A DNA stretch of 64,000 bases from Microbacterium esteraromaticum (GTDB lineage Bacteria > Actinomycetota > Actinomycetes > Actinomycetales > Microbacteriaceae), in NCBI RefSeq assembly GCF_028747645.1, contig NZ_CP118100.1, forward strand, positions 3,133,366 to 3,197,365. Reading direction: 5' to 3'. The translations under genes were made by a program, and so were the position numbers. Positions 1 through 8,275 of this stretch are shown piece after piece (positions within the stretch are counted from its first letter, which is position 1; the number at the start of each line of letters is the position of its first letter). The notes under the pieces were generated by a model. The model searched no databases and was not told the origin of the DNA. It saw only the letters and a list, made by a program, of their open reading frames with translations.

Positions 1-70
1 TGGAGAACTTATAACCCACCCGCCCGGTCTTTACCCGAGCACTGCTTCACAATCTCCGACGCTTGCACTA

Positions 71-1381
71 CTACTTCGGCTCGTCTTCGCCCGGGACGTC
101 TGCGTCTTTGCGGAGCAGCTTCTCGCCCAGGCCGCTCAGCAGTTTTCCGGTGCCCACTCGGGCATTGTCGGCCGTCTCGCCCGCGAAGCGTCCTACTGCT
201 TGGGCGGCGCCGGCACCTGCCGTGACGACGCCGTCTCGGGCATCGCCGGCCGCGTCTCGCCATCGCTTCGCCTCGATGGCCTCACGTTCTTGACCGATGC
301 TGAGCCGCGAATGGAACTCTGAGACATCCGCGCCGATCGCGTTGCTCGAACGGATAACCCGCGGTGCTGCGGTGGGCGAGAGCAGCACCTTGGCGTTGGC
401 TCGTGTGGCCGCGGCATCCATTCGCGCCAAGAGCGACAATGTCGATCGGGCAATGAGGGCTTTGCGGTTGTCGCGTGCTGCGCGCAGGCCGCGACGGTGA
501 CGCTCAACTTCGCTGGGATCGTCGGGAGATTCGTCGAGTACGCGGTCGATTTCGAGTACGGCCGTCGCGTCTTGCAGCTGGAAGCAGCGCGCGAGCACGG
601 CGAGCCATTCCTGCACGACGGTTTCGGCGTCTCTTGCGAGGTTGGCGAGGTCGCTCATTTTGGCGGTTCGTTCGAGTTTCTCGGCGAGCGCGTCGAGTTG
701 GCGCAGCGCGTATGCCTGGGTGCTGGCGACGGTTGCGGTGGTTGCCTGCACTTTCGACCAGGTGGTCTCTGAGACGAAGCCGACCTGCTCGCGGATGGTC
801 ATTGCTTCTTCGATAACGAACTCCACACCGATCATGTCGGCGAGGGCGGCGTCTTTCTGCGCACGCAGCACGTCGTCGACCTTGGCGTCGATCTTCGCGA
901 GGTAGTCGATGATCTCGTCCATGGTCTGCTGCATGGCCATCTGCGCCATGATCCCTGCAGCGCCGGTGAGGATCGCCGGGTTGGTGAGCATCTTGCCCGG
1001 TGTGCGCACGAATTCGAGGATGTGCTTGGTCTTGCCGTTCTTCATCACGATGGCGCGGGCGACGCCGGATGACGAGCCCTTCATCGGCGGCAGGTCGCCG
1101 AGTGCCTTCGCGGACTTCTCAGTGAGTTTGATCCACCGACCGGAGTTCTCGGCGATCTGCGATCCAGCCTGGGTGATGCCGGACGCGGCGTTCATCTTCG
1201 TGCCGAGTTTCTGCAATGCCAGCTCGCGAGACTCGAGACCCCGCGATGTGAGGAACTGTTCGACCGCCGCGGGCGGGCCGATCACCGCGACGCCGTCGCC
1301 GTCGGTGATCAGTTCGAGTTCGTGGTCGAGCAGAGTGAGCTCATCGCTGGCGAATGTGGATGCGTTGTTGTCAGTGCTCAT
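71..1381 (-). CDS. Uncharacterised helical protein, 436 aa
   Basis: I do not recognise the family and assign no function. The predicted protein is largely helical and rich in Ala, Glu and Lys. A hydrophobic Gly/Ala/Met stretch at about residues 134-150 could be one membrane-associated segment, and charged helices that could form coiled coils follow it. The C-terminus is acidic and Pro-rich with no anchor. The ATG overlaps the stop of the upstream DUF4230-like gene by 4 nt (ATGA), so the two are probably translated together and may act together. It is the last gene of this - strand operon visible in the window. The next downstream gene would lie before position 1. Confidence 0.75.
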   Translation of the reverse strand: MSTDNNASTFASDELTLLDHELELITDGDGVAVIGPPAAVEQFLTSRGLESRELALQKLGTKMNAASGITQAGSQIAENSGRWIKLTEKSAKALGDLPPMKGSSSGVARAIVMKNGKTKHILEFVRTPGKMLTNPAILTGAAGIMAQMAMQQTMDEIIDYLAKIDAKVDDVLRAQKDAALADMIGVEFVIEEAMTIREQVGFVSETTWSKVQATTATVASTQAYALRQLDALAEKLERTAKMSDLANLARDAETVVQEWLAVLARCFQLQDATAVLEIDRVLDESPDDPSEVERHRRGLRAARDNRKALIARSTLSLLARMDAAATRANAKVLLSPTAAPRVIRSSNAIGADVSEFHSRLSIGQEREAIEAKRWRDAAGDARDGVVTAGAGAAQAVGRFAGETADNARVGTGKLLSGLGEKLLRKDADVPGEDEPK

Positions 1382-2043
1382 TCTGCGAACTCGAATTCTA
1401 GGATGATGGACGGGTCAATTGCCTCGACGATGCGGGTATAGAACGTCTCAGCCTGGTCTTCGAGTACCGGCCGGAACCCGTCGATGTGCTGTTCGATAAA
1501 GCTCTCCGAGAGCAGCTTCTCGAAGACTTCCGTCTTGTCGATCTCGGGTGTGGTCCAGCTGAGGAGGCCGTTCTTCTCGTCCGCGACGCTCAGGTCTGGG
1601 TTCGCATATCCGAGGTAGATGAACTCGGGGATGGAGACCACGTAGGTGTCATCGCCGGTCTGGCGAATCTCGACGTCTTTGCCTTCGATGCCGAACTTGG
1701 CATCGTATTCGTACCGCACGAGCACGGAACGTTCGCTGCCCGGGAGAGTGAACAGGTTCCAGTCACCAATCGCTAGCCTGAGCCCCTCGCCGTTCTCCTC
1801 ATTGACCTCGGTCATGCCTGCGGTGACAAGAATCACTTGTTCCTCGCCCTTTATCGATCGAATGACCTGCGTATCCCGTGATTCCGCAGCCCCAAAGAAC
1901 TTGCCCACAGCAACACCTGCAATCGCTGCACCGCCGATGAGCAGCAGTACCATCACCACAAGTAGCACCTTCGCCCACGTGGGTGTGGTCTTGCCCGACT
2001 TGGGGACGATCGGCGACGTCGCCGGTGTCGTAGGAGCGGTCAT
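1378..2043 (-). CDS. Single-pass membrane protein, DUF4230-like
   Basis: The 221-residue protein has a Thr/Pro-rich cytoplasmic N-terminus, one transmembrane segment at about residues 24-47 and a mostly beta-strand outer domain. The RYEYDAKFGIEG stretch in that domain resembles DUF4230 proteins, whose function is unknown. It has no lipobox, so it is an N-terminally anchored protein with an extracytoplasmic C-terminal domain. It overlaps the following 436-aa gene by 4 nt. About 95 bp separate it from the exonuclease gene upstream, leaving room for its own promoter. The family call rests on recognising the domain pattern and is moderate. Confidence 0.7.
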   Translation of the reverse strand: MTAPTTPATSPIVPKSGKTTPTWAKVLLVVMVLLLIGGAAIAGVAVGKFFGAAESRDTQVIRSIKGEEQVILVTAGMTEVNEENGEGLRLAIGDWNLFTLPGSERSVLVRYEYDAKFGIEGKDVEIRQTGDDTYVVSIPEFIYLGYANPDLSVADEKNGLLSWTTPEIDKTEVFEKLLSESFIEQHIDGFRPVLEDQAETFYTRIVEAIDPSIILEFEFAE

Positions 2044-2139
2044 GCGGTGGCTCGTTTCTGGTGAAGGTAACGGTGTACTGCTGAATCTAGTGGTTGGTCT
2101 CGGAGTGGTTGTGATCGCACGGGCGCCCGCGTATCAGTG

Positions 2140-3357
2140 CTAGCGCAAGAACTCGTGCAACCAGTTCTCGCCGACGATCGGGATGCCGTAGTCGCGCGCC
2201 TTCTTCGCCTTGCCGGAGAGTGAGTCTGGATCGGCGGCGACGACGAGCGCGACTTTCTTGGTCACGGTCGGATGGCAAGTGAATCCGCGGTCTTGCAGTG
2301 CGGCTTCCCACTCCGAGCGCGGACGCGTCATCTCACCGGTGAGCACGATGAGTGCGCCTGGTTGCAAGGTGAACGCCTCATGGGTGGGTTCTTCATCACC
2401 TGCGGGTGCGACGTCATCCGTTGCTGCGGCGATGGTCTCATCATCCATCTCGAGCAGCATGCCCACGGTGGCGAGGTCGATCTTCTCGTCTTCGGTGAGG
2501 ATGCCGTCTGCCCAGGCACGACGTTCAAGCGTGACGAAGTAGTCGTGGTGCAGACCCTCGACGCTCGCCCGGTCAAGGCCGAGCTCGGTGGCGACATCGG
2601 CGAGTTGTGCCCTCTCGCTCGGCGACAGGAAGCCGTCGAGCAGACAGCGGTCGAGCAGCGCCAGGTACTGCGCAGCCGCACCGTCGACGGTCTCTCGCAC
2701 GGCCTCGGTCGAGATGCGTTCGAGAAAGCTGGGCGCTGTGAGTGATGCTTCAGAGCGCGGCTTCGGCACGACACCCGTGCGAGACCCGGAGGGGTATCGG
2801 TACGAACGGCCGGCGTGGGCGGTCTGCTGCCAGTAGTCTTCCCAGCCCGGCCAGACGGTGCTGGTGCGCTGGTAGTGCGCGAGAAGCTGAGCGGCAGCGT
2901 GGGAGTCGGCGCCTGCACTGTGAGCCCGGGTGAGGTCGATGGCGTGCGTGTCGCAGGCGTGAGCGAGTGATGCGGATGCCCCAAGCCCGAAGCTCGCGCC
3001 GAGCCCCATCGTGCACACGGTCGGGATGCCGCCGTCGAGCCAGTACCCGGCACGTTCGAACTCGGCTTCCAGGAACCGCAGGTCGAAGGGCGCGTTGTGG
3101 GCCGCGAACACGCGCCCGCGCAACAGGTCAGCGAACTCGGCGGCGATGTCGCTGAAGAGAGGTGCGTCGAGCACGTCGGCAGCGCGGATGCCGTGGATGC
3201 GCTGCGGCCCGAGATCGCGCTCCGGGTTGATCAGCGTCTCCCACCGGTGCGAGATCGTGCCGTCATCCTCGACGTGGGTGACGCCGATCTCGACGACGCG
3301 GTGGTGATATGAGGGCAGGATACCCGTGGTCTCAAAGTCGACGACAGCGAACGCCAT
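2140..3357 (-). CDS. DEDDh 3'-5' exonuclease with TerB-like and BRCT domains
   Basis: This is a DnaQ-like exonuclease of 405 aa. Residues 1-165 hold the DEDDh active site: D7 and E9 in VDFETTG, D92 in AHNAPFDLRF, and H146 with D151 in HSAGAD. Residues about 220-300 resemble a TerB-like helical domain with acidic repeats. The last 75 residues form a BRCT domain, with TGEM near its start and a Trp in ENWLHEF at its end. Such enzymes trim DNA ends, and BRCT domains bind DNA breaks or partner proteins. The start overlaps the stop of the nucleotidase gene by 1 nt (TAATG), so the two are co-translated. A housekeeping repair role or a role in the neighbouring defence-like island are both possible. 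Confidence 0.88.
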   Translation of the reverse strand: MAFAVVDFETTGILPSYHHRVVEIGVTHVEDDGTISHRWETLINPERDLGPQRIHGIRAADVLDAPLFSDIAAEFADLLRGRVFAAHNAPFDLRFLEAEFERAGYWLDGGIPTVCTMGLGASFGLGASASLAHACDTHAIDLTRAHSAGADSHAAAQLLAHYQRTSTVWPGWEDYWQQTAHAGRSYRYPSGSRTGVVPKPRSEASLTAPSFLERISTEAVRETVDGAAAQYLALLDRCLLDGFLSPSERAQLADVATELGLDRASVEGLHHDYFVTLERRAWADGILTEDEKIDLATVGMLLEMDDETIAAATDDVAPAGDEEPTHEAFTLQPGALIVLTGEMTRPRSEWEAALQDRGFTCHPTVTKKVALVVAADPDSLSGKAKKARDYGIPIVGENWLHEFLR

Positions 3358-4346
3358 TACGCACCCGCCTCGGGCATCTCCGGAGCCGTGCTGATGAGCC
3401 GGGAGACTGACTCACCTTGCGGCCGTTCATTCGCCACGCCGTAAGGGATGAGCACGCTCGCGGCATGCTTCGACGTCGACTCGAGATGACTCTGCTGGTC
3501 GTCGAAGTAGATGTCAGGACGCATCACCTCAAGCACGGTTCCTTTGTCGATCCCACCGAGGAAGAACGCGTCGTTCACTGTCACGCCCCACTCAGAAAGC
3601 GTGTTCACGGCGCGCTCGTGCGCGGGAGCATTTCTTGCAGTCACGATCGAGACGCGCAACCTCGGAGCATAAGTCTTGTCCGAGACTGTGCGCTCACGCT
3701 CGATTTCCTGGATCATGTTCAGATCTCGGAGGAACTCGCTGAGCGGTCCGTTCTCAAGCGGCACAGTTCGCTTGGCAACCTCGTTCTCTTGGAAAGCGGA
3801 GAGGCCGCCATCACTTTGGTAGATGCGCTCCGCTTCGTCGCTCGCGACAACGCCATCAAAGTCCAGAGCAACCCGCACCGTCTCGTCCTCGGAGCCCCTG
3901 CCCGACGAGTCCACCACGAGTCCGGCGGGAAAGCCGTCGGACATCGCAGCACGCACGCTCGACTCCTGACCGGACAGAAATAGCGACATTGAAAAAGCAC
4001 CGATGTACGTGTAGGGCGCTTCACCTTGCGTGAAGACGGCGCGGCTGATGGCGAGGCCATGCTGCTCAACCGACCGCATGACCCGCAGGCCCGTAGATGG
4101 GTCATTCCGCGAGAGGATGATGACCTCGACGAGCGGGTCGCCAGGCCTCAAGTTGTTCAACCCCAGAAGCTTGCGGATGAACCCAAAGGCAGCTCCCGGG
4201 TTGAGCGTGACGTCGATGTTGTCGGCCTGGTACTTGCGATACGCGACTTCTCCATGCTCGGTGAAGAACGCGTCAGATTCTGCGAGATCGAACAATGCGC
4301 TGGACGCAACGCCGATGACGAGTCGGTTATCGAGGGTGTATGCCAT
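3357..4346 (-). CDS. Cytosolic 5'-nucleotidase family protein
   Basis: The 329-aa protein resembles the 5'-nucleotidase family PF06189 (related to eukaryotic cN-I). It is HAD-like, with a VALDFDGVVASDEAERIY motif around residue 165 carrying the two catalytic aspartates, VSIVTARNAPAHERA as the Thr/Ser motif, and a FDDQ motif near the C-terminus. The family removes phosphate from nucleoside monophosphates. The ATG overlaps the stop of a 22-codon leader ORF with its own Shine-Dalgarno (TGATG), and the stop overlaps the exonuclease start. A nucleotidase paired with an exonuclease suggests nucleotide turnover after DNA degradation, which is inference. Confidence 0.85.
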   Translation of the reverse strand: MAYTLDNRLVIGVASSALFDLAESDAFFTEHGEVAYRKYQADNIDVTLNPGAAFGFIRKLLGLNNLRPGDPLVEVIILSRNDPSTGLRVMRSVEQHGLAISRAVFTQGEAPYTYIGAFSMSLFLSGQESSVRAAMSDGFPAGLVVDSSGRGSEDETVRVALDFDGVVASDEAERIYQSDGGLSAFQENEVAKRTVPLENGPLSEFLRDLNMIQEIERERTVSDKTYAPRLRVSIVTARNAPAHERAVNTLSEWGVTVNDAFFLGGIDKGTVLEVMRPDIYFDDQQSHLESTSKHAASVLIPYGVANERPQGESVSRLISTAPEMPEAGA

Positions 4347-4414
4347 CAGGCACCTGGCTCGGATGCGACGCGCTCGGCATCACAGACGGTGAGCACGGTG
4401 TTCTCGGTGGTCAT
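4346..4414 (-). CDS. Possible 22-aa leader peptide upstream of the nucleotidase
   Basis: A 22-codon ORF begins MTTENTVLTV and ends SEPGA. A GAGAGAGAG Shine-Dalgarno-like stretch sits 5 nt before its ATG. Its TGA overlaps the nucleotidase ATG as TGATG, so ribosomes finishing it could restart on the nucleotidase. The nucleotidase has no clear ribosome binding site outside this ORF. It could be a coupling leader or the tail of a decayed gene. No conservation data are available here. Confidence 0.35.
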   Translation of the reverse strand: MTTENTVLTVCDAERVASEPGA

Positions 4415-4435
4415 GCGGGCTCTCTCTCATGATGC

Positions 4436-4456
4436 CGAACGCCAACGTCGCGTTCG
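4436..4456. terminator. Short inverted repeat downstream of the membrane protein gene
   Basis: CGAACGC at 4436-4442 pairs with GCGTTCG at 4450-4456 across a 7-nt loop. It lies in the 81-bp gap between the 290-aa membrane protein stop and the leader ORF. It has no U-tract, so it could be a weak terminator or an operator. Confidence 0.3.
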
Positions 4457-4495
4457 TTCGATAGTGGCGTGATTGCCGGGGGGAGCATGCAACCT

Positions 4496-5368
4496 TCATA
4501 TAGACCGCCCGATACCGCCGGCGCCGAGCGGACGCTGATTCCGACTACGAAGCTGGTGGTCGAAAGACGCGGCGACGCGCTGACCGGTGACGGTCGGTGT
4601 TGCGGCTGTGAGGGCGGCGACGATGGCAGAAGACGTGACAAGCGGATCACACGTCGCGACCGTCTCGCCCTTCTTCGATGCCGCGGCGAGCGCACGCGCG
4701 GATTCGCGCCCCAGAGATTCGCTAGGCGAGTACTCTCGTTCGATTCGGTAGCTGAAGACCAGGGCTATTGCGAGCAGGATCGGTGCCGCCACGGGCATCA
4801 GGTAGAGGGCAAGCACGCGGAACCCGAACATGTACATTGAGCCCTTCGCGTAGAAGAAGCTCCACTCACGCTCGTCTCCCATGTCCGCGTCGTCGCGTGG
4901 CAAGACACTGAGCAGCACGGAGACCGCGAACGGCACTGCCGCGGCCAGTGCAATCCAGACGAGGGGCAACATCGTGCCGTGGATCTCCACCGCGATTGCG
5001 GCGCTCAACAAAGCGAGCACACGCAGCCCGGTGAGCCGGAAGCTTCGAAGTGACAGCGTCGATAGAACTGCTGAGGCGATGACACAGATCGGCAGGAGCG
5101 GCGCGCGGTTCGGATCGGTCAACCACTCGGGTATCGCAACCAACCACGCGGCGGGCTCGCCCCCGAAGGCCTTGATGACATCCGCAAACCAAGTAATCGG
5201 ACCCGACTCGGGCAGGATCATGGCGTTCGACACGACCCATGCCGTCCACAGCCAGGCAGCCAGCCACGCAATGACCATCCATTCAACGAAACGATCCCAG
5301 CTGAGGCCAAGCAGATGGTGAACTTCCTCACGCCAGGCTTTGCTGGCAACGGCGGCCTCGTTCATCAC
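4496..5368 (-). CDS. Multi-pass membrane protein coupled to hsdS
   Basis: The 290-aa protein is of no recognised family. Hydrophobic segments lie at about residues 27-48, 88-106, 114-157 (probably two) and 175-208 (one or two), giving five or six membrane passes. A roughly 80-residue hydrophilic C-terminal tail rich in Ser, Arg and Gly follows. The ATG overlaps the hsdS stop by 4 nt, so it is translationally coupled to the modification genes. A second ATG three bases on is equally possible. A membrane protein is not a standard type I restriction subunit; a defence effector or an unrelated cargo gene are both possible. Its base composition is less GC-rich than the core genes. Confidence 0.75.
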   Translation of the reverse strand: MMNEAAVASKAWREEVHHLLGLSWDRFVEWMVIAWLAAWLWTAWVVSNAMILPESGPITWFADVIKAFGGEPAAWLVAIPEWLTDPNRAPLLPICVIASAVLSTLSLRSFRLTGLRVLALLSAAIAVEIHGTMLPLVWIALAAAVPFAVSVLLSVLPRDDADMGDEREWSFFYAKGSMYMFGFRVLALYLMPVAAPILLAIALVFSYRIEREYSPSESLGRESARALAAASKKGETVATCDPLVTSSAIVAALTAATPTVTGQRVAASFDHQLRSRNQRPLGAGGIGRSI

Positions 5369-6492
5369 AGCCCCGCTTCCTGAGCAACCTTTTGCGCATC
5401 GCGGACGCGGAGCTTGCCGGACATGAGTTTCGGGAGCAGCGCGTCGCGGGTCGCGGCGAGGGTAGCGTTCTCGGCACGGACTGCATCCTGGCTTGCAGCC
5501 AGCGCGCGAAGGGTCTGCCCGACACGATTCGCCCGTTCACCGCTGGGAACTCTGATACGAGCGCGCCCAAGTTCGACTCGGCTGAGTTCAGTCTGCCCCG
5601 TGCTGCCCTCACCCAGCGCTTCGATGTCAGCTTCGATTGCGAGAACTGCCTGCCCGATGACCGTCGGGTCGCTCACGTTGGGGTCAGGTCTGACGATCGT
5701 AATGTGGGAGTCGACGGTTGCTTGACCGGGGAGCGTCCAGCGCGCAACGCGCCCGAGGGTTCCCTGGCCGGTTGAGTTGACCAAGATATCGCCTACTGCG
5801 AGGACCTTCTCTGCCCTCACCTTCGAGTCGTCTGTCCATCGAGACGGCCCCAGGGATACCACTTGATCCCGCACGCACTTTTGATTAAGTACCCGGGTGC
5901 CTTCTCCATCAGGCAAATAGCGCGGCGTGATCCCGCGTACGAGCACGACCGAAGCTTCGTCGACCGTCAGCTCGCGGGCGTCGTCGCGGACTGCGGCGCG
6001 CAACTCAAGCCGGGCGACGGCGGCGGCAGTGGCGGCGAGGGCGGTGTTGGCGGTGATCTTGTCGTCGAGGGCACCCAGCACCTCGGCGATTGCCTGTTGC
6101 TCGGGGAGGGGTGGAACGTGTGCGCGAAGTCCCGCGAACGACTCCCGAGTCGTTGACGGTATAGCTGATCCGGAGTCCAACCCGTTGATATCCGCCAACT
6201 GCAGTGAGTAGTACGCCCAGCGCATGTCTAGGGGTCGCTTCGGAGCGATGTAAAAAGCAGTGTCGATGACCCAGAAGTCCTGCGCTGCGTAGTGGACGCC
6301 GCGATAGGCTCCCTTGCGGCCAACGACCACACCGGGCCCCTTCGTCTGATGAACGTCCGTGAAGCCAACCGGACCATTTGTGCCATAGACGGCCACGGAT
6401 CCGCGCCCATCCCGGTAATCGCGTAGCGCCTTGCCGTACCGGAGTTCGACTACCTCTCCCCAGGTCGTGAGATCCCAGCCCACGGGTGTCAC
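5365..6492 (-). CDS. hsdS: Type I restriction-modification specificity subunit
   Basis: HsdS reads the target DNA sequence for the HsdM methylase. The 375-aa protein has the usual layout: a first target-recognition domain up to about residue 125 ending in IPSTTRESF, a central conserved helix with PPLPEQQAIAEVLGALDD, a second recognition domain at about residues 165-325, and a C-terminal helix ending in RDALLPKLMSGKLRV. It overlaps hsdM upstream by 4 nt and the membrane protein gene downstream by 4 nt. The two recognition domains differ, which implies an asymmetric bipartite target. No hsdR is found in the window. Confidence 0.95.
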   Translation of the reverse strand: MTPVGWDLTTWGEVVELRYGKALRDYRDGRGSVAVYGTNGPVGFTDVHQTKGPGVVVGRKGAYRGVHYAAQDFWVIDTAFYIAPKRPLDMRWAYYSLQLADINGLDSGSAIPSTTRESFAGLRAHVPPLPEQQAIAEVLGALDDKITANTALAATAAAVARLELRAAVRDDARELTVDEASVVLVRGITPRYLPDGEGTRVLNQKCVRDQVVSLGPSRWTDDSKVRAEKVLAVGDILVNSTGQGTLGRVARWTLPGQATVDSHITIVRPDPNVSDPTVIGQAVLAIEADIEALGEGSTGQTELSRVELGRARIRVPSGERANRVGQTLRALAASQDAVRAENATLAATRDALLPKLMSGKLRVRDAQKVAQEAGL

Positions 6493-8267
6493 GAGATACG
6501 CCGCAACTGCTCGCGCACCGAATCCGCCAGGCGCGCGGATTCGGCGAACTGGGACTCCAGCTCCGCCCGCAGACGAGCGAGCTTTTCGTCGATTGGCTCA
6601 CCGTCGTCCTCGACCTCGGCGGCGCCGACGTAGCGGCCGGGAGTCAGGGCGTAGTCCGCGGCCTTGATCTCGGCGAGGGTGGCGGAGTAACAGAAGCCGG
6701 GGATGTCGGCGTAACCGGTGCGTTTCGTCTCGCTTCGCTCGCTCAACGACCGGGAGTTGGGATCCTCGGCGTAACCGGCGCGTTTCGTCTCGCTTCGCTC
6801 GCTCAACGACCGGGGGTTGAGCGTTTCATCTCGCTGCGCTCGCTCAACGACCGGGGAGGCGGGGTCAGTAGGCGTTTCGTCTCGCTGCGCTCGCGCAACG
6901 ACCGGGGTGTCACGCCAGGCGTGGAACGTGTCGGCGATCTTGGCGATGTCTTCATCCGACAGCGCGCGCTCGGCGCGGTCGACCATGTGGCCGAGGTTGC
7001 GGGCGTCGATGAACAGCACCTCACCGGCACGCTTGCCCTTGTCCTTCGCGAAGAACCACACGCACACCGGAATCCCGGTCGAACGGAACAGCTGCGTCGG
7101 CAATGCCACCATGCACGAGACCAGATCCGACTCGACGATCTCGGCACGGATCTTGCCCTCGCCGCCCGAGTTCGACGACATCGACCCGTTCGCCATCACC
7201 ACACCGGCCTGCCCGCCCGGGGCGAGCTTCGACAGGATGTGCTGAATCCACGCATAGTTCGCGTTGCCCGCCGGTGGCACGCCGAAACGCCACCGCGGGT
7301 CGTCTTCGTTGCGCACCCAGTCCTTGATGTTGAACGGCGGGTTCGACATCACGAAATCCGCCTGCAGGTCGGGGTGCAAATCGCGAGCAAACGTATCGCC
7401 CCACCGCGGCGCCAGATTGCCGTTCAGACCATGGATCGCCAGGTTCATCTTCGCCAGACGCCAGGTGCGCTCGTTGAGCTCCTGCCCGTACACCGAGATG
7501 TCGCTGCCTTCACCGTGGTGCGCATCGATGAACTTCTCGGCCTGCACGAACATGCCACCCGAACCACACGCCGGGTCGTACACCCGGCCATGGGTCGGCT
7601 GCAGCAGCTCGACCAGCACCCGCACCACGCTCGGCGGCGTGAAGAACTCGCCACCCCGCTTGCCTTCAGCCCGCGCGAACTTCTCGAGGAAGTACTCGTA
7701 CACCTCCCCCAGCAGGTCACGCGCACGCCTACCCTCCGAGCCACCCTGCCCCTGCGCCGCGAACCGCGCCGAGTTGAACAGGTCGACGAGCTCACCCAAC
7801 CGTCGCTGATCGACGTTGTCGCGGTTGAAGATCCGCGGCAGCGTGCCCGACAGCTGTGGATTCGCCTGCATGACAGCATCCATCGCCTCGTCGATCAACG
7901 CACCCACCGGCTTCTCGGGCGCATCCATCGACGCACCCAGCCCCTTCGCGTTCTCTGCCAAGAACGACCAGCGAGCGTTCGCCGGCACCCAGAACACGCC
8001 GCGCCCGGTGTACTCATCGATGTCGTCGATGAGCTCGGCGATCTGCTCGTCGTCGTACCCATCGGCAGTCAGTTCCGTGCGGATGCCGACACAGCGCTCA
8101 TCGAAGGCATCCGACACATACTTCAGGAACACGAGACCAAGAATGACGTCCTTGTACTGCGAGGCGTCCATCGACCCGCGCAGCTTGTCGGCCGCCTTCC
8201 AGAGCGTGTCCTTCAGCTCTTTCATGCTCGACGGAGCGGTCGGTGCGGCCTTCGGTGTGCGGGGCAT
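6489..8267 (-). CDS. hsdM: Type I N6-adenine DNA methyltransferase subunit with repeat-derived insertion
   Basis: HsdM methylates adenine at the site chosen by HsdS. An N-terminal helical domain covers about residues 15-150. The methylase core carries motif I DPACGSGG (231-238) and catalytic motif IV NPPF (309-312). A C-terminal helix ends in REQLRRIS. Residues about 454-519, between HAWRD and ADIPGFCYS, are an insertion encoded by four copies of the genomic repeat that also fills 58-60 kb. Two copies read as RAQRDET and two as SLSERSETKR. The frame is kept, so the protein may still be active with a longer surface loop. A Shine-Dalgarno AAGGA precedes the ATG and overlaps the upstream stop region. 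Confidence 0.95.
   Translation of the reverse strand: MPRTPKAAPTAPSSMKELKDTLWKAADKLRGSMDASQYKDVILGLVFLKYVSDAFDERCVGIRTELTADGYDDEQIAELIDDIDEYTGRGVFWVPANARWSFLAENAKGLGASMDAPEKPVGALIDEAMDAVMQANPQLSGTLPRIFNRDNVDQRRLGELVDLFNSARFAAQGQGGSEGRRARDLLGEVYEYFLEKFARAEGKRGGEFFTPPSVVRVLVELLQPTHGRVYDPACGSGGMFVQAEKFIDAHHGEGSDISVYGQELNERTWRLAKMNLAIHGLNGNLAPRWGDTFARDLHPDLQADFVMSNPPFNIKDWVRNEDDPRWRFGVPPAGNANYAWIQHILSKLAPGGQAGVVMANGSMSSNSGGEGKIRAEIVESDLVSCMVALPTQLFRSTGIPVCVWFFAKDKGKRAGEVLFIDARNLGHMVDRAERALSDEDIAKIADTFHAWRDTPVVARAQRDETPTDPASPVVERAQRDETLNPRSLSERSETKRAGYAEDPNSRSLSERSETKRTGYADIPGFCYSATLAEIKAADYALTPGRYVGAAEVEDDGEPIDEKLARLRAELESQFAESARLADSVREQLRRIS
6708..6905. repeat. Four short-arm repeat copies inside hsdM
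   Basis: Four same-direction copies of the short repeat arm lie at about 6720-6753, 6780-6813, 6820-6854 and 6871-6905. On the + strand they read GCGTTTCGTCTCGCT then CGCTCGCTCAACGACCG with small changes. The first two are part of a nearly exact 60-bp tandem duplication (6708-6767 and 6768-6827). All keep hsdM open, but in two different reading frames of the repeat. Confidence 0.95.
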
Positions 8268-8275
8268 GTGCGTCC

